Positions 1-8,805 of a DNA stretch of 64,000 nt are shown here, in pieces. The translations under genes and the position numbers were made by a program. The notes under the pieces were generated by a model. The model was not told the origin of the DNA. It saw only the letters and a program-made list of their open reading frames with translations, and searched no databases. The stretch's first letter is position 1. Each line of letters begins with the position of its first letter. Source of the stretch: Staphylococcus marylandisciuri (lineage in GTDB: Bacteria > Bacillota > Bacilli > Staphylococcales > Staphylococcaceae); NCBI RefSeq assembly GCF_025519785.1, contig NZ_JAOPKZ010000003.1:62001-126000 (forward strand), written 5' to 3'.

Positions 1-80
1 GATACAAGCGCATTTTCAAATCAGTCATCTACTGCCAAGATGCTGAAAGAGTCTGAGACATTACATTATATCCCATCCTC
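1..80 (+). repeat. Truncated intergenic repeat, element A (3' part)
   Basis: The window opens inside a copy of the dispersed repeat described here as element A. The visible part is the second half of its central hairpin (TCAGTCATCTACTGCC) and a degenerate third hairpin (GAGACATTACATTATATCCC). The same sequence recurs near 5640, 8410, 19180 and elsewhere. The 80-285 stretch that follows is AT-rich and I recognise nothing in it apart from the ribosome binding site of the next gene. Confidence 0.8.
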
Positions 81-285
81 GTTTATAATTTGTAGCTAAA
101 AAGTTGAGCTACAGTTTGATTTATAAATTAGTTCTCCTTTTACTACTTTTCAAGCACTTAGATATGATTATTGAGGGCACAAGATTCGTAAACGAAAGTA
201 ATTTATAGTAAAGTAAAATCGAATCTTGAAAATAACTATTTCTTTTATAGATAGAGAAATTTGATAGAAGAATAGGAGTGATCAG

Positions 286-924
286 ATGACTCGTCGAATA
301 CTTATTTTAGGTGCAAATGGTAAAGTGGCTCAAGCTGCTATCAATTCATTTTTAGAGAATACCACATGTACATTACGTCTATTCCTAAGAGACGCGAACC
401 GTTTACCAGATTATGCCTCTGATAGAATTCGTGTTCGCGAAGGCGATGCTACAGACTTCGAAGCAGTGAATGAAGCTGTAAAGGATGTAGATGTAGTCGT
501 AGCTTCCTTATCTGGAGAGTTAGACAGAGAAGCTGAAACCATTGTAAAGGCAATGCAACGGAATGAAGTGAAACGACTCGTATTTGTAACCGCATTAGGA
601 ATTTATAACGAAGTTCCCGAGCCATTCCTAAACTGGGTTAAATCTCAACTAGGAGATCAACTTAAAGTTTACCGTCAAGCAGCTGACATTATTGAAGCAT
701 CTGACCTAGATTATACTGTAATACGACCAGCATGGTTGACTGACCTTAATGAAGTCGATTATGAATTAACTCACAAAGAAGAAAACTTTAAGGGAACTGA
801 AGTTTCACGTAAAAGTGTAGGTGCGTTTATAGTTGAAATAGCAAACAATCCTGAATTATACCTACAAGATAACGTCGGTTTGAATAAGCCTGGTACCGAT
901 GGCGAGAAACCAAGAGAGCTGTAG
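286..924 (+). CDS. NAD(P)H-binding SDR/NmrA-like protein
   Basis: A 212-residue atypical short-chain dehydrogenase of the NAD(P)H-binding (YwnB/NmrA-like) type. The N-terminal strand is followed by the dinucleotide-binding loop GANGKVAQAA (residues 9-18), then an acidic stretch and VVVASLSG, typical of a Rossmann fold. The C-terminal half has YTVIRPAWL, as in the atypical SDR-a5 group. The substrate cannot be read from the sequence; such proteins act as flavin reductases, isomerases or redox sensors. The start at 286 is chosen because AGGAGTG lies 8 bases upstream. The gene stands alone and is followed by a strong terminator. Confidence 0.85.
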   Translation: MTRRILILGANGKVAQAAINSFLENTTCTLRLFLRDANRLPDYASDRIRVREGDATDFEAVNEAVKDVDVVVASLSGELDREAETIVKAMQRNEVKRLVFVTALGIYNEVPEPFLNWVKSQLGDQLKVYRQAADIIEASDLDYTVIRPAWLTDLNEVDYELTHKEENFKGTEVSRKSVGAFIVEIANNPELYLQDNVGLNKPGTDGEKPREL

Positions 925-962
925 TTTTCGGGTAATTTCAACTCACTAAACGAGAAGAAGAG

Positions 963-1008
963 GAGATAAGCTACCTTGTTTAAATAAGTGGTATGCTTAT
1001 CTCTTTTT
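963..1008 (+). terminator. Rho-independent terminator of the SDR gene
   Basis: GAGATAAGC (963-971) pairs with GCTTATCTC (995-1003), extended by ACC/GGT, and is followed by five T residues. It lies 39 bases after the SDR stop codon and before the dynamin gene. Confidence 0.85.
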
Positions 1009-1096
1009 AATTCTTAACATTAGATACTTTAGAGCAACACATTTTTATTATACAATTATACTAATGAAGAACTAGGTAATAAAGGGGATCCAAAAT

Positions 1097-4000
1097 ATGG
1101 CGAACGCTGAACAATTAGACATCTTATATAAACTGAAAAAAGAAGTAGAAAAATCACAGAATCAAAATCTTGTACATATTATCAATCAAGTGATCAAAAA
1201 AGTTTACTTGGAACAATATACTGCGACCTTTGTAGGCCATTTCTCAGCTGGTAAGTCTACCTTAATCAATTCGGTATTAGAAGAAAATATTCTTCCTAGC
1301 TCACCTGTTCCAACAACTAGTAATACTGCGATTGTTTCTGTATCAGACGAACCAGGTATCATTGCTAATTTAGACAAACAACGCTATACCATTCTTGACA
1401 ATTATGAACAAGTTAAAATAATGAATCGAGAAAATGTTGATGTAGAATCTGTAGAAATTAAGTTTGATTCAAAAAAATTTAACAAAGGGTTCACTTTACA
1501 AGATACACCTGGTGTAGATTCTAACGTTGCAACGCACCAATCTAGTACTGAACAGTTCATGTATACGAGCAATATCATATTCTATACTGTTGATTATAAC
1601 CATGTGCAATCTGCCCTCAACTTTGAATTCATGAAGCGCCTCAACAAAGCTGGGGTACCTGTTGTATTCGTAATTAATCAAATTGATAAACATAATGAAG
1701 ATGAAATCGCATTTGAGACATTTAAAGCTAGAGTTGAGAAATCTGTAAATGATTGGGACATCGATCTAGCAGATATTTTCTATGTTTCTAAATTCAGACA
1801 TCCTCACAACCAAATGGAAGAATTATCTGACTACCTGGTGAACCGTGACCGTCATCGTGAACCTATAGAAGACTACGTAGAAAGAATAGTGCAATTTATT
1901 ACAGAACAGCAATTATCGTATATTCAAACTGAAATACAACAAATTCTCGACAAATTAGATATTCAAGAAGAAGAATTCGATCAGGCTTATCTCAACTTCC
2001 AGCAACATAAAGAGGTTAGCGAAGAAGCCCAATTGCTTAATAATCCAGAACAGCTTTATAATTTTTTAAAACAAAAGCGTAAAGACATTCTAGATAACGC
2101 TTACGTTATGACCCACGATACGCGTGAGACCATTCGTTTATATCTTGAAAGTCGTACTAAAGACTTTAAAGTAGGTGGACTTTTTAATAAAAAGAGAAAA
2201 ACTGCGGAAGCTCAAGAAGAACGTTTGAATAATGTGATAGACCAATTACAAGAAAAAGTCAATCAGCAAATAAGACAACCTTTAAGAGAAGATATGTCTT
2301 TTCTCACTCGTTTTATCAATGATAGCGAAGTTAACGAGCGAATATTAAATCAACATTATACCGTTTATCCAGAATTAGTAACGTCACTTTATCAGGAGCA
2401 AATTAACATTAGCAATCAATACGTGCTAACATTCTCTGACGAAACGATGAAATCTATTAAGCAATTTATTAAACGAGAAACTGAACCATTGTTTAAAGAC
2501 GCAACCGATCATGCTCAAGCCGAAGACTTAGCTTCAGATGACGAACAAGATATGAATGCTTACGAGGAATTTATACAATTTCGAAACTTACGTGAATCCC
2601 TCACTACCCATAACTATAAACATTATTACATTCATCTACATGATTCTCTTGATAAATTGATTGACCGCACTGAAATTCAATATCAACCTAGTAGTACTAC
2701 AGAAGTATCTAATGATGAGCAGCACCATAATGATAGCTCAGGGGTTGATTCTACTCAAGATAGAACTAACGAAATTGTTAATGGTTTGAATACAATCAAG
2801 GACATACCACTTTTTGAACAAACTAAGAAAGATATAGCAGCCACGCTATCACGCTTAGAAGATAAAGTTATTAAAATAGGGGTATTCGGCACGTTTAGTG
2901 CAGGTAAAAGCAGTTTGATCAATGCACTATTGGGTGATAGCTATCTCGTTAGTTCACCCAACCCAACTACTGCAGCTACAACAGAACTCACTTACGGTGA
3001 AGATAGTGCAATAACCTTAAAATCAGAAGAACAATTACTTGAAGAATTGAATGACGTCTTTGAACTTCACGATGAATCATTTTCATCAATAGAATCATTT
3101 GTATCTTCCAACACTAAAAAACTCAAAACTAAGCTTGAAAAAAATCAACTTGCCTTTATAAATGCAATTGAACAGAACTACAATGAATTTAAAGAGATGC
3201 TTAGCGAAGGTACAAGACATTCTATCAATCAAGATGAAATTAGAAAATGGAGTTCAGAAGATGAATATGCCACATTTGTTAACACTGTACATATTCAATT
3301 ACCGATAGATTGGTTGAAGGACAAGATTATAATAGATTCTTTAGGTCTTCATTCAAACAACCAACGCCATACGAATGAGACTGAAAAAATTCTCACATCT
3401 TCTGATTTAATACTTTACGTTAGCTATTTCAATCACTCTTTTACAGACAACGATAAACGCTTTATTGAACATATGAAAGATATGAATCAGTTGAATGAAA
3501 ACCAAGCATTTAAAATGATCATAAATGCTACTGACTTAGCTGAAAGCGATGAAGATCTCGTTGCAGTTAAAAATTATGTGAGAGATGCCCTCAAACAAGT
3601 AAATATGCATTCAGACATCTTTGGTGTCTCAAGTAGAGAGGCTCTTAAGAAAGGTGATAGAGGTATAGATGAGTTGAAAGAGAGCATTACTACCTTTGCT
3701 GAAATTGAGTCTAAGGGCATACTACAACAACATATGCTTCATCAATTAACTCAAATATCTCTTGCTTATGATGAAATGATTGATGAGTTTGAAACAAACA
3801 AAGCCCAATTGGTTGAGCGCCAGCAAAAGTTAGAAAAACTCTCTAAAGAACGTGTTTTAAATCCAAATGTACTCAACATCGTTGAGCAGCGAAGCGTAAA
3901 TGAGGTAGAAGACCAAATTTATCACCTCACTCAGCGTTTAAATTTACAACTATTAGATGAAGTTAAAGCGATTTACAATAGCCAGATGACACGCTCTGAT

Positions 4001-4552
4001 GATTTTAATAAAGAAAAAAGACGCGTTACCAAACTATATTTAGATGAAATACATCAACGCTTATATCTTGAACAATCATTGCTCGTTGAACGTACAAAAA
4101 AATATTACCTCGATCAATTAGAAGGCGAATTTGCGCCTATTCAACAGACTTTAAATCACGTACATGTCTTTGTAGATCCAGAATTTAATATAGCTGACAG
4201 TAATATCGAAGAGCCATATATGCAATTAGAGTTAAATACAATGTTCAATGCATTACCTAAATCTTTAACTAAAAAGAAAATAATCCAACCTAAAGTACAG
4301 CGTGACGTTCAACAACAAATTACTGAGAACACTACAGAATTATTGCAACCACAAATTAGTAATTTAAGACAGGCCTTGGTTAATTACATCTCTGAAATGG
4401 TCACTACTTCTGAAAGTGATTTCGATAATCTAGAAAAAGATATACAATCACAACTAGAAGAGCTATTATCGTTTGAAATCGATGAATCACTTATCAATCA
4501 AATTCACGTTGCTAATCAGCAATTAAAATCCAATATTCAACTAACTGAATAG
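1097..4552 (+). CDS. dynA: Dynamin family protein with two GTPase domains (DynA-like)
   Basis: An 1151-residue tandem bacterial dynamin, similar in length and layout to Bacillus subtilis DynA (YpbR), which tethers and fuses membranes and helps protect against pore-forming agents and phage. Head 1 has G1 GHFSAGKST (47-55), G2 TTSNT (about 73-77), G3 DTPGV (136-140) and G4 NQID (194-197). Head 2 has G1 GTFSAGKSS (about 599-607), a variant G3 DSLG (about 747-750) and NATD (about 807-810). Long helical, coiled-coil stretches follow each head. AAAGGGG lies 10 bases before the ATG. The exonuclease gene starts 14 bases after the stop, as in the B. subtilis ypbR-ypcP pair, so the two are probably co-transcribed. 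Both P-loops look intact. Confidence 0.93.
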   Translation: MANAEQLDILYKLKKEVEKSQNQNLVHIINQVIKKVYLEQYTATFVGHFSAGKSTLINSVLEENILPSSPVPTTSNTAIVSVSDEPGIIANLDKQRYTILDNYEQVKIMNRENVDVESVEIKFDSKKFNKGFTLQDTPGVDSNVATHQSSTEQFMYTSNIIFYTVDYNHVQSALNFEFMKRLNKAGVPVVFVINQIDKHNEDEIAFETFKARVEKSVNDWDIDLADIFYVSKFRHPHNQMEELSDYLVNRDRHREPIEDYVERIVQFITEQQLSYIQTEIQQILDKLDIQEEEFDQAYLNFQQHKEVSEEAQLLNNPEQLYNFLKQKRKDILDNAYVMTHDTRETIRLYLESRTKDFKVGGLFNKKRKTAEAQEERLNNVIDQLQEKVNQQIRQPLREDMSFLTRFINDSEVNERILNQHYTVYPELVTSLYQEQINISNQYVLTFSDETMKSIKQFIKRETEPLFKDATDHAQAEDLASDDEQDMNAYEEFIQFRNLRESLTTHNYKHYYIHLHDSLDKLIDRTEIQYQPSSTTEVSNDEQHHNDSSGVDSTQDRTNEIVNGLNTIKDIPLFEQTKKDIAATLSRLEDKVIKIGVFGTFSAGKSSLINALLGDSYLVSSPNPTTAATTELTYGEDSAITLKSEEQLLEELNDVFELHDESFSSIESFVSSNTKKLKTKLEKNQLAFINAIEQNYNEFKEMLSEGTRHSINQDEIRKWSSEDEYATFVNTVHIQLPIDWLKDKIIIDSLGLHSNNQRHTNETEKILTSSDLILYVSYFNHSFTDNDKRFIEHMKDMNQLNENQAFKMIINATDLAESDEDLVAVKNYVRDALKQVNMHSDIFGVSSREALKKGDRGIDELKESITTFAEIESKGILQQHMLHQLTQISLAYDEMIDEFETNKAQLVERQQKLEKLSKERVLNPNVLNIVEQRSVNEVEDQIYHLTQRLNLQLLDEVKAIYNSQMTRSDDFNKEKRRVTKLYLDEIHQRLYLEQSLLVERTKKYYLDQLEGEFAPIQQTLNHVHVFVDPEFNIADSNIEEPYMQLELNTMFNALPKSLTKKKIIQPKVQRDVQQQITENTTELLQPQISNLRQALVNYISEMVTTSESDFDNLEKDIQSQLEELLSFEIDESLINQIHVANQQLKSNIQLTE

Positions 4553-4566
4553 AAAGAGGTTTCATT

Positions 4567-5448
4567 ATGTCTCACAAAGTCTTATTAATAGACGGAATGG
4601 CTTTATTGTTTCGTCACTTTTACGCTACAAGCTTTCACAACCAATTTATGCGTAATTCTCAAGGCGTACCTACTAATGGCATTCAAGGTTTCATTCGTCA
4701 TATTTATAGCGCTATTGATCAAATACATCCCACCCATGTAGCGATATGCTGGGATATGGGTCAAGAAACCTTTCGCACCGAGATGTATAAAAATTATAAA
4801 AAGCATCGGCCTGCACCTCCAGAAGAATTAATTCCACAATTTAATTATGTGAAAGAAGTTGCAGAAGAACTAGGTTTCACGAATATGGGTCTAGTTAATT
4901 ACGAAGCCGACGACATCATTGGTACCTTAGCTAAAGCTTATTCGGCAGAACATAACGTCGTCGTGATAACTGGGGATAAAGATATTCTTCAATGCATAAG
5001 CCCCCACGTGGAAGTATGGTTAACTAAAAAAGGGTTTAATCAGTATGAGCGCTATACTCTCCATCGTTTTCAAATGGAATATGCTTTAGAGCCGCCTCAA
5101 CTTATAGATGTTAAAGCTTTCATGGGAGATAGTTCTGATGGCTATTCGGGTGTGCAAGGTATAGGAGAGAAGACTGCTTTAAAATTAATTAAAAATTACG
5201 GATCAGTTGAAAAGGTGCTCGATTCGTTAGAAGAGCTCACATCGAGCCAAAGAAGTAAGATAAATAAAGATGTCGCATCTTTAAAAATGGCTAAAACATT
5301 AGCCACCATCAATACTGAGCTTCCTATCGATACTTTAAGCTTATTGCCTGAATTAGTATTTAAACAAAACATTTCTCATGCGTTAAAAGTATGTAACTAT
5401 CACGAGTTCTTCGCCTCAGAAAAATATCTTGCATCTCATTTTTTATAA
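4567..5448 (+). CDS. 5'-3' exonuclease (YpcP/ExoIX family)
   Basis: A 293-residue stand-alone 5'-3' exonuclease/flap endonuclease, related to the N-terminal domain of DNA polymerase I. The metal-binding acids are visible in LLIDGMALLFRHF at the N-terminus, YEADDIIGTL (about 117-126) and TGDKDILQ. The helix-hairpin-helix DNA-binding region is GVQGIGEKTALKLI (about 199-212), preceded by the acidic GDSSDGY. It may remove RNA primers or flaps. AGAGGT lies just before the ATG, and only 14 bases separate it from the dynamin gene. It is the B. subtilis ypcP counterpart by sequence and position. Confidence 0.92.
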   Translation: MSHKVLLIDGMALLFRHFYATSFHNQFMRNSQGVPTNGIQGFIRHIYSAIDQIHPTHVAICWDMGQETFRTEMYKNYKKHRPAPPEELIPQFNYVKEVAEELGFTNMGLVNYEADDIIGTLAKAYSAEHNVVVITGDKDILQCISPHVEVWLTKKGFNQYERYTLHRFQMEYALEPPQLIDVKAFMGDSSDGYSGVQGIGEKTALKLIKNYGSVEKVLDSLEELTSSQRSKINKDVASLKMAKTLATINTELPIDTLSLLPELVFKQNISHALKVCNYHEFFASEKYLASHFL

Positions 5449-5505
5449 TTTTGATTACTAGTATTTATAGTTTAATGTAAGAATGGAGTAAGGCAGAAAA
5501 AATAG

Positions 5506-5547
5506 CACTCAGATGATTTAATTCTTTTCATCTGAGTGTTTCTTCTT
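5506..5547 (+). terminator. Terminator hairpin after the exonuclease gene
   Basis: CACTCAGATGA pairs with TCATCTGAGTG (5506-5538), followed by TTTCTTCTT. Almost the same hairpin occurs at 36019-36060, also beside an element A repeat. Confidence 0.8.
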
Positions 5548-5790
5548 GGGAGCGGGACGGAAATCTAATTTGAATAAAAAGATTTCGTAGTCCCACCCCG
5601 GCAAGGATGACTAGAATTGAAAAAAGCTTGATACAAGCGCAGTTTCAAATCAGTCATCTACTGCCGAGATATTGAAGAGGCTGGGATTTATGTCCCAGCC
5701 TCTTTTTCTCTCTAGTCAAAGACCATTATGTCCCAGCCTCTCCTCATGTCCCCGTTCTACTCAAATCTGTAACACTTTTGTTCCGACCTC
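5548..5790 (+). repeat. Element A repeat followed by right end of element B
   Basis: A complete element A begins with GGGAGCGGGACGGAAATCT at 5548. It contains the central hairpin (GGCAAGGATGACT to AGTCATCTACTGCC) and the hairpin GAGGCTGGGAT...TCCCAGCCTC (about 5675-5702), and ends near 5750. It is followed by an element B right end (CTCAAATC...GACCTC) at about 5755-5790. It lies just 3' of the exonuclease gene in the same orientation. Confidence 0.85.
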
Positions 5791-5847
5791 AAATTTAAAG
5801 TTTTTTTCGCTATATCAGGGATTTTCTTTCTTCGAGTAGAATTCAAA

Positions 5848-6240
5848 TTACTTAGTCAATTGATACAGCGCTTGCTGAGCATGATGGTTAGCTTCTTTAT
5901 TTTTCTTACGCGGCTCCCATTTAACAAATAGCAAATCAAAAGAAGTAGCCAATTGTTTCACTTTCAAATAATAGGATTGAAATTTTTGATTATTTAATTC
6001 TCTACTATTCATAGTATCTTCAATTAATTTAGAATCCGTAAATATCAAAGCATTACGCACGTCATGGTACTTAGCTAATTCAAGCGCATAAACAAAAGTA
6101 GCCCATTCTGCACTATGATTATCGAGATATCCTAGAGATGTTGTTTCAATGATGCGCTCTTTTTCTGTAATTATAATAACTGCCCCGGCGCTCACTCCAG
6201 GATTGCCTTTAGTAGCAGCGTCGAAAAAAATTTTTGCCAT
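5848..6240 (-). CDS. RNase H-like (reverse transcriptase-like) protein
   Basis: A 130-residue single-domain RNase HI fold protein, like B. subtilis YpdQ/YpeP. Three of the four catalytic acids are in place: Asp7 in FFDAATKGNPG, Glu45 in HSAEWATF and Asp69 in IFTDSK. At the fourth site the usual A-D-x-L-A motif reads ANHHAQQAL, so the last Asp seems to be replaced (Gln122). RNase H activity on RNA-DNA hybrids may therefore be weak or absent. The neighbouring queuosine-precursor transporter matches the B. subtilis ypeP-ypdP-ypdQ grouping. AAGGAAG precedes the ATG by 7 bases. Confidence 0.85.
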   Translation of the reverse strand: MAKIFFDAATKGNPGVSAGAVIIITEKERIIETTSLGYLDNHSAEWATFVYALELAKYHDVRNALIFTDSKLIEDTMNSRELNNQKFQSYYLKVKQLATSFDLLFVKWEPRKKNKEANHHAQQALYQLTK

Positions 6241-6371
6241 ATCATTACTTCCTTTTTCATCTAAGACTCGTACCTAATATTAACATAGTACTTAATAATT
6301 CAATAAGTTATATATCTGCTTATACAATGGTATACTAGATTAAAATACTGAGAGCGATAAGGAGTTCTTCT

Positions 6372-6935
6372 ATGAAAAGACTTTTCATCATTCATGGTTA
6401 CCAAGCTTCACCTGAAGATCATTGGTTTAAATGGTTAGCTTCAAAAATGAAGAAATATAACTATCAATCGGTCATCGTACCGTTACCGAATTCAAGTCAT
6501 CCGATTCAGCAACAGTGGCGGAATCGCCTTCAAGATTACATGGAGAATGCACTTGATGAAGATTCAATCATTGTTGCTCACAGCTTAGGAGTTATTGCTG
6601 TGCTTGAATATTTATCACATGCTAATTTAACAAGAGAAATAAAAGGTCTCTTCTTGGTTTCTGGGTTCGCACAACCGTTGAACACTATTTCAGAACTAGA
6701 CGACTTTGTTCAAGCGTGCAACATCAATTATGAGTCTATACCTGCACGTTTAATTTATACAATTGGAGCAACAGAGGATCCTGCTGTACCTATTAATTAT
6801 ACAGAGGCTCTATCTGATAAGTTGAATACTAATACTATTAAAATCGATCATCAAGGTCACTTTTTAGGTAGAGAGGGCTATAAATCGTTCCCTGAACTAT
6901 TTGAACTTATTCAAAATAGCATTAATGATCATTAA
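6372..6935 (+). CDS. RBBP9/YdeN family alpha/beta hydrolase
   Basis: A 187-residue small serine hydrolase of the RBBP9/YdeN group. The nucleophile is Ser71 in VAHSLG, the acid is probably Asp135 in GATEDPAVP, and the base is His162 in DHQGHFLG. The opening FIIHGYQASPEDHWF is typical of the group. The natural substrate is unknown. AAGGAG precedes the ATG. The gene diverges from the RNase H-like gene, with 131 bases between them, and is followed by STAR-like repeats. Confidence 0.88.
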   Translation: MKRLFIIHGYQASPEDHWFKWLASKMKKYNYQSVIVPLPNSSHPIQQQWRNRLQDYMENALDEDSIIVAHSLGVIAVLEYLSHANLTREIKGLFLVSGFAQPLNTISELDDFVQACNINYESIPARLIYTIGATEDPAVPINYTEALSDKLNTNTIKIDHQGHFLGREGYKSFPELFELIQNSINDH

Positions 6936-7120
6936 ACTATCGTAACAAATCATTGGTAGGTATGAGAGCCGAACTTTCTATTGATAATACGAGTAGAGGC
7001 ATGTTATATCATTTATACCGTTAATGTAGTCGTTTATTGATAAATTAAATTATACAAAGTGCCTAATCTTTTAAATTATTTTGAGGTCAAATCACACTCT
7101 AATTAGTAGTATTTTTAATC

Positions 7121-7256
7121 ATGTGGGGCCCCAACAAAGAGAAACTGGTGAGACAGTTTCCTCAAGCACTGCGAGTTGGGGGGTGGGGCCCCAACAAAAA
7201 GAAACTGGTTTATCAGTTTCAACAAGCACTGCAAGTTGGAGTGGCCCCAACACAAA
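7121..7256 (+). repeat. Tandem STAR-like repeats (GGGGCCCC units)
   Basis: Two near-identical units of about 60 bp each carry TGGGGCCCCAACAAAGAGAA, an inner hairpin (GAAACTGGT...CAGTTTC) and AGCACTGCRAGTTGG. A partial third unit (GTGGCCCCAACA) follows. The core matches the STAR element first described in S. aureus (TGTTGGGGCCC on the other strand). An open frame across this stretch is just repeat sequence. The flanks from 6936 to 7120 hold nothing I recognise. Confidence 0.85.
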
Positions 7257-7307
7257 GGGAGCGGGATAGAAATCTAATTTGAATAAAAAGATTTCTGTCC
7301 CGCTCCC
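7257..7307 (+). terminator. Short 51-bp form of element A, terminator-like hairpin
   Basis: GGGAGCGGGATAGAAAT (7257-7273) pairs almost perfectly with ATTTCTGTCCCGCTCCC (7291-7307). This is the first hairpin of element A closed on itself. It is followed by an element B right-end fragment (7319-7352). It sits between converging genes and could terminate both. A nearly identical palindrome follows odhB at 26220. Confidence 0.75.
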
Positions 7308-7381
7308 ATGTCCCGATTCTGCTCAAATCCTCAACACCTTTATCCTGATCTCCTGTTAGCTTTTGATTCTCAACTCATGCC

Positions 7382-8086
7382 TTAACTAATATGATCAACT
7401 TTATCAATTTTTCCTTTGCGATACATCGACTTAGCAATATAACCAAATGGAACATTGAAGATAGTAGAAATAATTTTAAGTAAATAAGTAGTTATAAAAA
7501 TTTCAAACACAGCACTTAATGGTAAGGTACCTATAAAAGCAATAGCCACAAATAAAGCAGTATCAACAATATTGCTTAAAATCGTACTGCCATATGCTCG
7601 TAGAATGAAGGTCTTATCTGAATGAAAGAACCGCTTAATTAGGCTAAACAGAAAAACGTCAAGATGCTGACCTATGATGTAAGCTATTATCGAACCCAGT
7701 GCCACTCGGGGGACCACATTAAATATCGTTTCAAGGGCATGTTGAGCATGATCTTCTGGAGCTGGAGCAAAGGTTAATGACATTTGCATAACAATGACCA
7801 TAACTAGAGTTGAACTAAAACCAAGCCAAACTGCTCTTTTCGCGACTTTACGTCCATAGATATCATTAAGAATATCTGTTGCCAAATAAATTGACGCGAA
7901 CATCACGTTACCTAATGTAGCTGAGATCGAAAATATATCAATCGTCTTTATGACTTGAATGTTGGCTATTATCGTCCCTATAGCAATCCAAGCTATCAAT
8001 CCATACTTTCCGAAACATCTATACATTATAACGAGTAAAATAAATGTTACTAAAAAGGTTATAATTCCGAATACTTCATTAAACAA
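7382..8086 (-). CDS. Queuosine precursor transporter (YhhQ/VUT family, YpdP-like)
   Basis: A 234-residue membrane protein of the YhhQ/VUT family with about six hydrophobic spans, imported substrate preQ0/preQ1 or queuine for tRNA modification. The family signature region ATDILNDIYGRKVAKRAVW is present at about residues 70-88. The start is TTG at 8086, because AGGAGG (8094-8099 on the minus strand) lies 7 bases upstream and no ATG is better placed. A preQ1-I riboswitch overlaps that ribosome binding site, which independently supports the queuosine assignment. It is transcribed away from the zinc-finger/cvfC genes. Confidence 0.92.
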   Translation of the reverse strand: MFNEVFGIITFLVTFILLVIMYRCFGKYGLIAWIAIGTIIANIQVIKTIDIFSISATLGNVMFASIYLATDILNDIYGRKVAKRAVWLGFSSTLVMVIVMQMSLTFAPAPEDHAQHALETIFNVVPRVALGSIIAYIIGQHLDVFLFSLIKRFFHSDKTFILRAYGSTILSNIVDTALFVAIAFIGTLPLSAVFEIFITTYLLKIISTIFNVPFGYIAKSMYRKGKIDKVDHIS

Positions 8087-8093
8087 AAATATG

Positions 8094-8133
8094 CCTCCTA
8101 AATTTTGTTATTGCGGGTGTTTAGAAACCGCTT
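8094..8133 (-). promoter_or_regulatory. preQ1-I riboswitch controlling the queuosine precursor transporter
   Basis: On the minus strand, stem AGCGG/CCGC encloses UUUCUAAACAC, then an A-rich tail AAUAACAAAAUUUAGGAGG. This matches the class I preQ1 aptamer layout: short stem, loop with ...ACACCC, A-rich tail. The loop CUAAA is complementary to UUUAG in the tail, giving the expected pseudoknot. That UUUAG runs directly into the AGGAGG ribosome binding site, so ligand binding should block translation. The fit of gene function, pseudoknot and position makes this strong; I have not run a covariance model. Confidence 0.85.
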
Positions 8134-8148
8134 AAAATCAACCTTTTC

Positions 8149-8177
8149 ATTTTATTCCTAATCACTTAAAAAATCAA
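8149..8177 (-). promoter_or_regulatory. Promoter of the queuosine precursor transporter
   Basis: On the minus strand, TTGATT (8172-8177), a 17-base spacer and TAAAAT (8149-8154) form a sigma-A-like promoter. Transcription would begin just upstream of the preQ1 aptamer. Confidence 0.6.
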
Positions 8178-8243
8178 TATCAATTATGTTAAAATCACTA
8201 AGTCTTATACCTTAATATGATGCCTCTTCTCATTCTTTCATAC

Positions 8244-8602
8244 GGGTTGAGACATAAAGCTTTTGTGCTCTGGGAAACCGATTAACAGCGTCCCAAAAGC
8301 AGGTTTTTCAACAGAAACGCTCACGATTCGGGAGCGGGACAGAAATCTAATTTGAACAAAAAGATTTCGTAGTCCCGCCCCGGCAAGGATGACTAGAATT
8401 GAAAAAAGCTTGATACAAGCGCATTTTCAAATCAGTCATCTACTGCCAAGATGCTGAAAGGGGCTGAGACATTATATTATGTCCCAGTCTCCGGCTTCGC
8501 TTTTATAGGCCCCCCCAACTCGCTGGGCTTGTAGAAACTGATATACCAGTTTCTCTTTGTTGGGGCCCCCTGCTTAAATCCTAACCGTTTTATCCCGACC
8601 TC
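8244..8602 (+). repeat. Composite repeat: B left part / A / STAR / B right end
   Basis: The left part of element B (8244-8330, GGTTGAGACATAAAGC...CACGATTCG) runs directly into an element A (8330-8491), a STAR unit (about 8509-8570, ending TTGTTGGGGCCCCC), and a B right end (8571-8602, TTAAATCCTAACC...GACCTC). This looks like A and STAR nested in B; a similar junction recurs at 35621. The remaining 8603-8805 carries the upstream region of the zinc-finger gene, with nothing else I recognise. Confidence 0.8.
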
Positions 8603-8805
8603 CATTGTAAATTAGTTATTAAACATTAACGCTTAGTAATGATATAATAATCATAATATTGATGACTGAATAACAGTTCATATGCCTTAGCTCCTTAAAT
8701 ATCGTAATGTTATGATTGCGCAGCCTTTTTTATGATAGGGGCATTAAATGACTTCACTTGTTGCCCCAAATACTAATCTTTAACATAGAATAGGAGCGTG
8801 ATAAA

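Noticed and set aside
7121-7256. Repeat-spacer look suggesting a CRISPR array
   Set aside because: Only two or three units, and the whole unit (not just a short repeat) is conserved. GGGGCCCC cores identify them as STAR-like elements, and no cas genes are present.
7081-7269. 62-codon open frame with repeated VGPQQ motif
   Set aside because: It is the translation of tandem STAR-like repeats, with no ribosome site; the repeated peptide follows from the repeated DNA.
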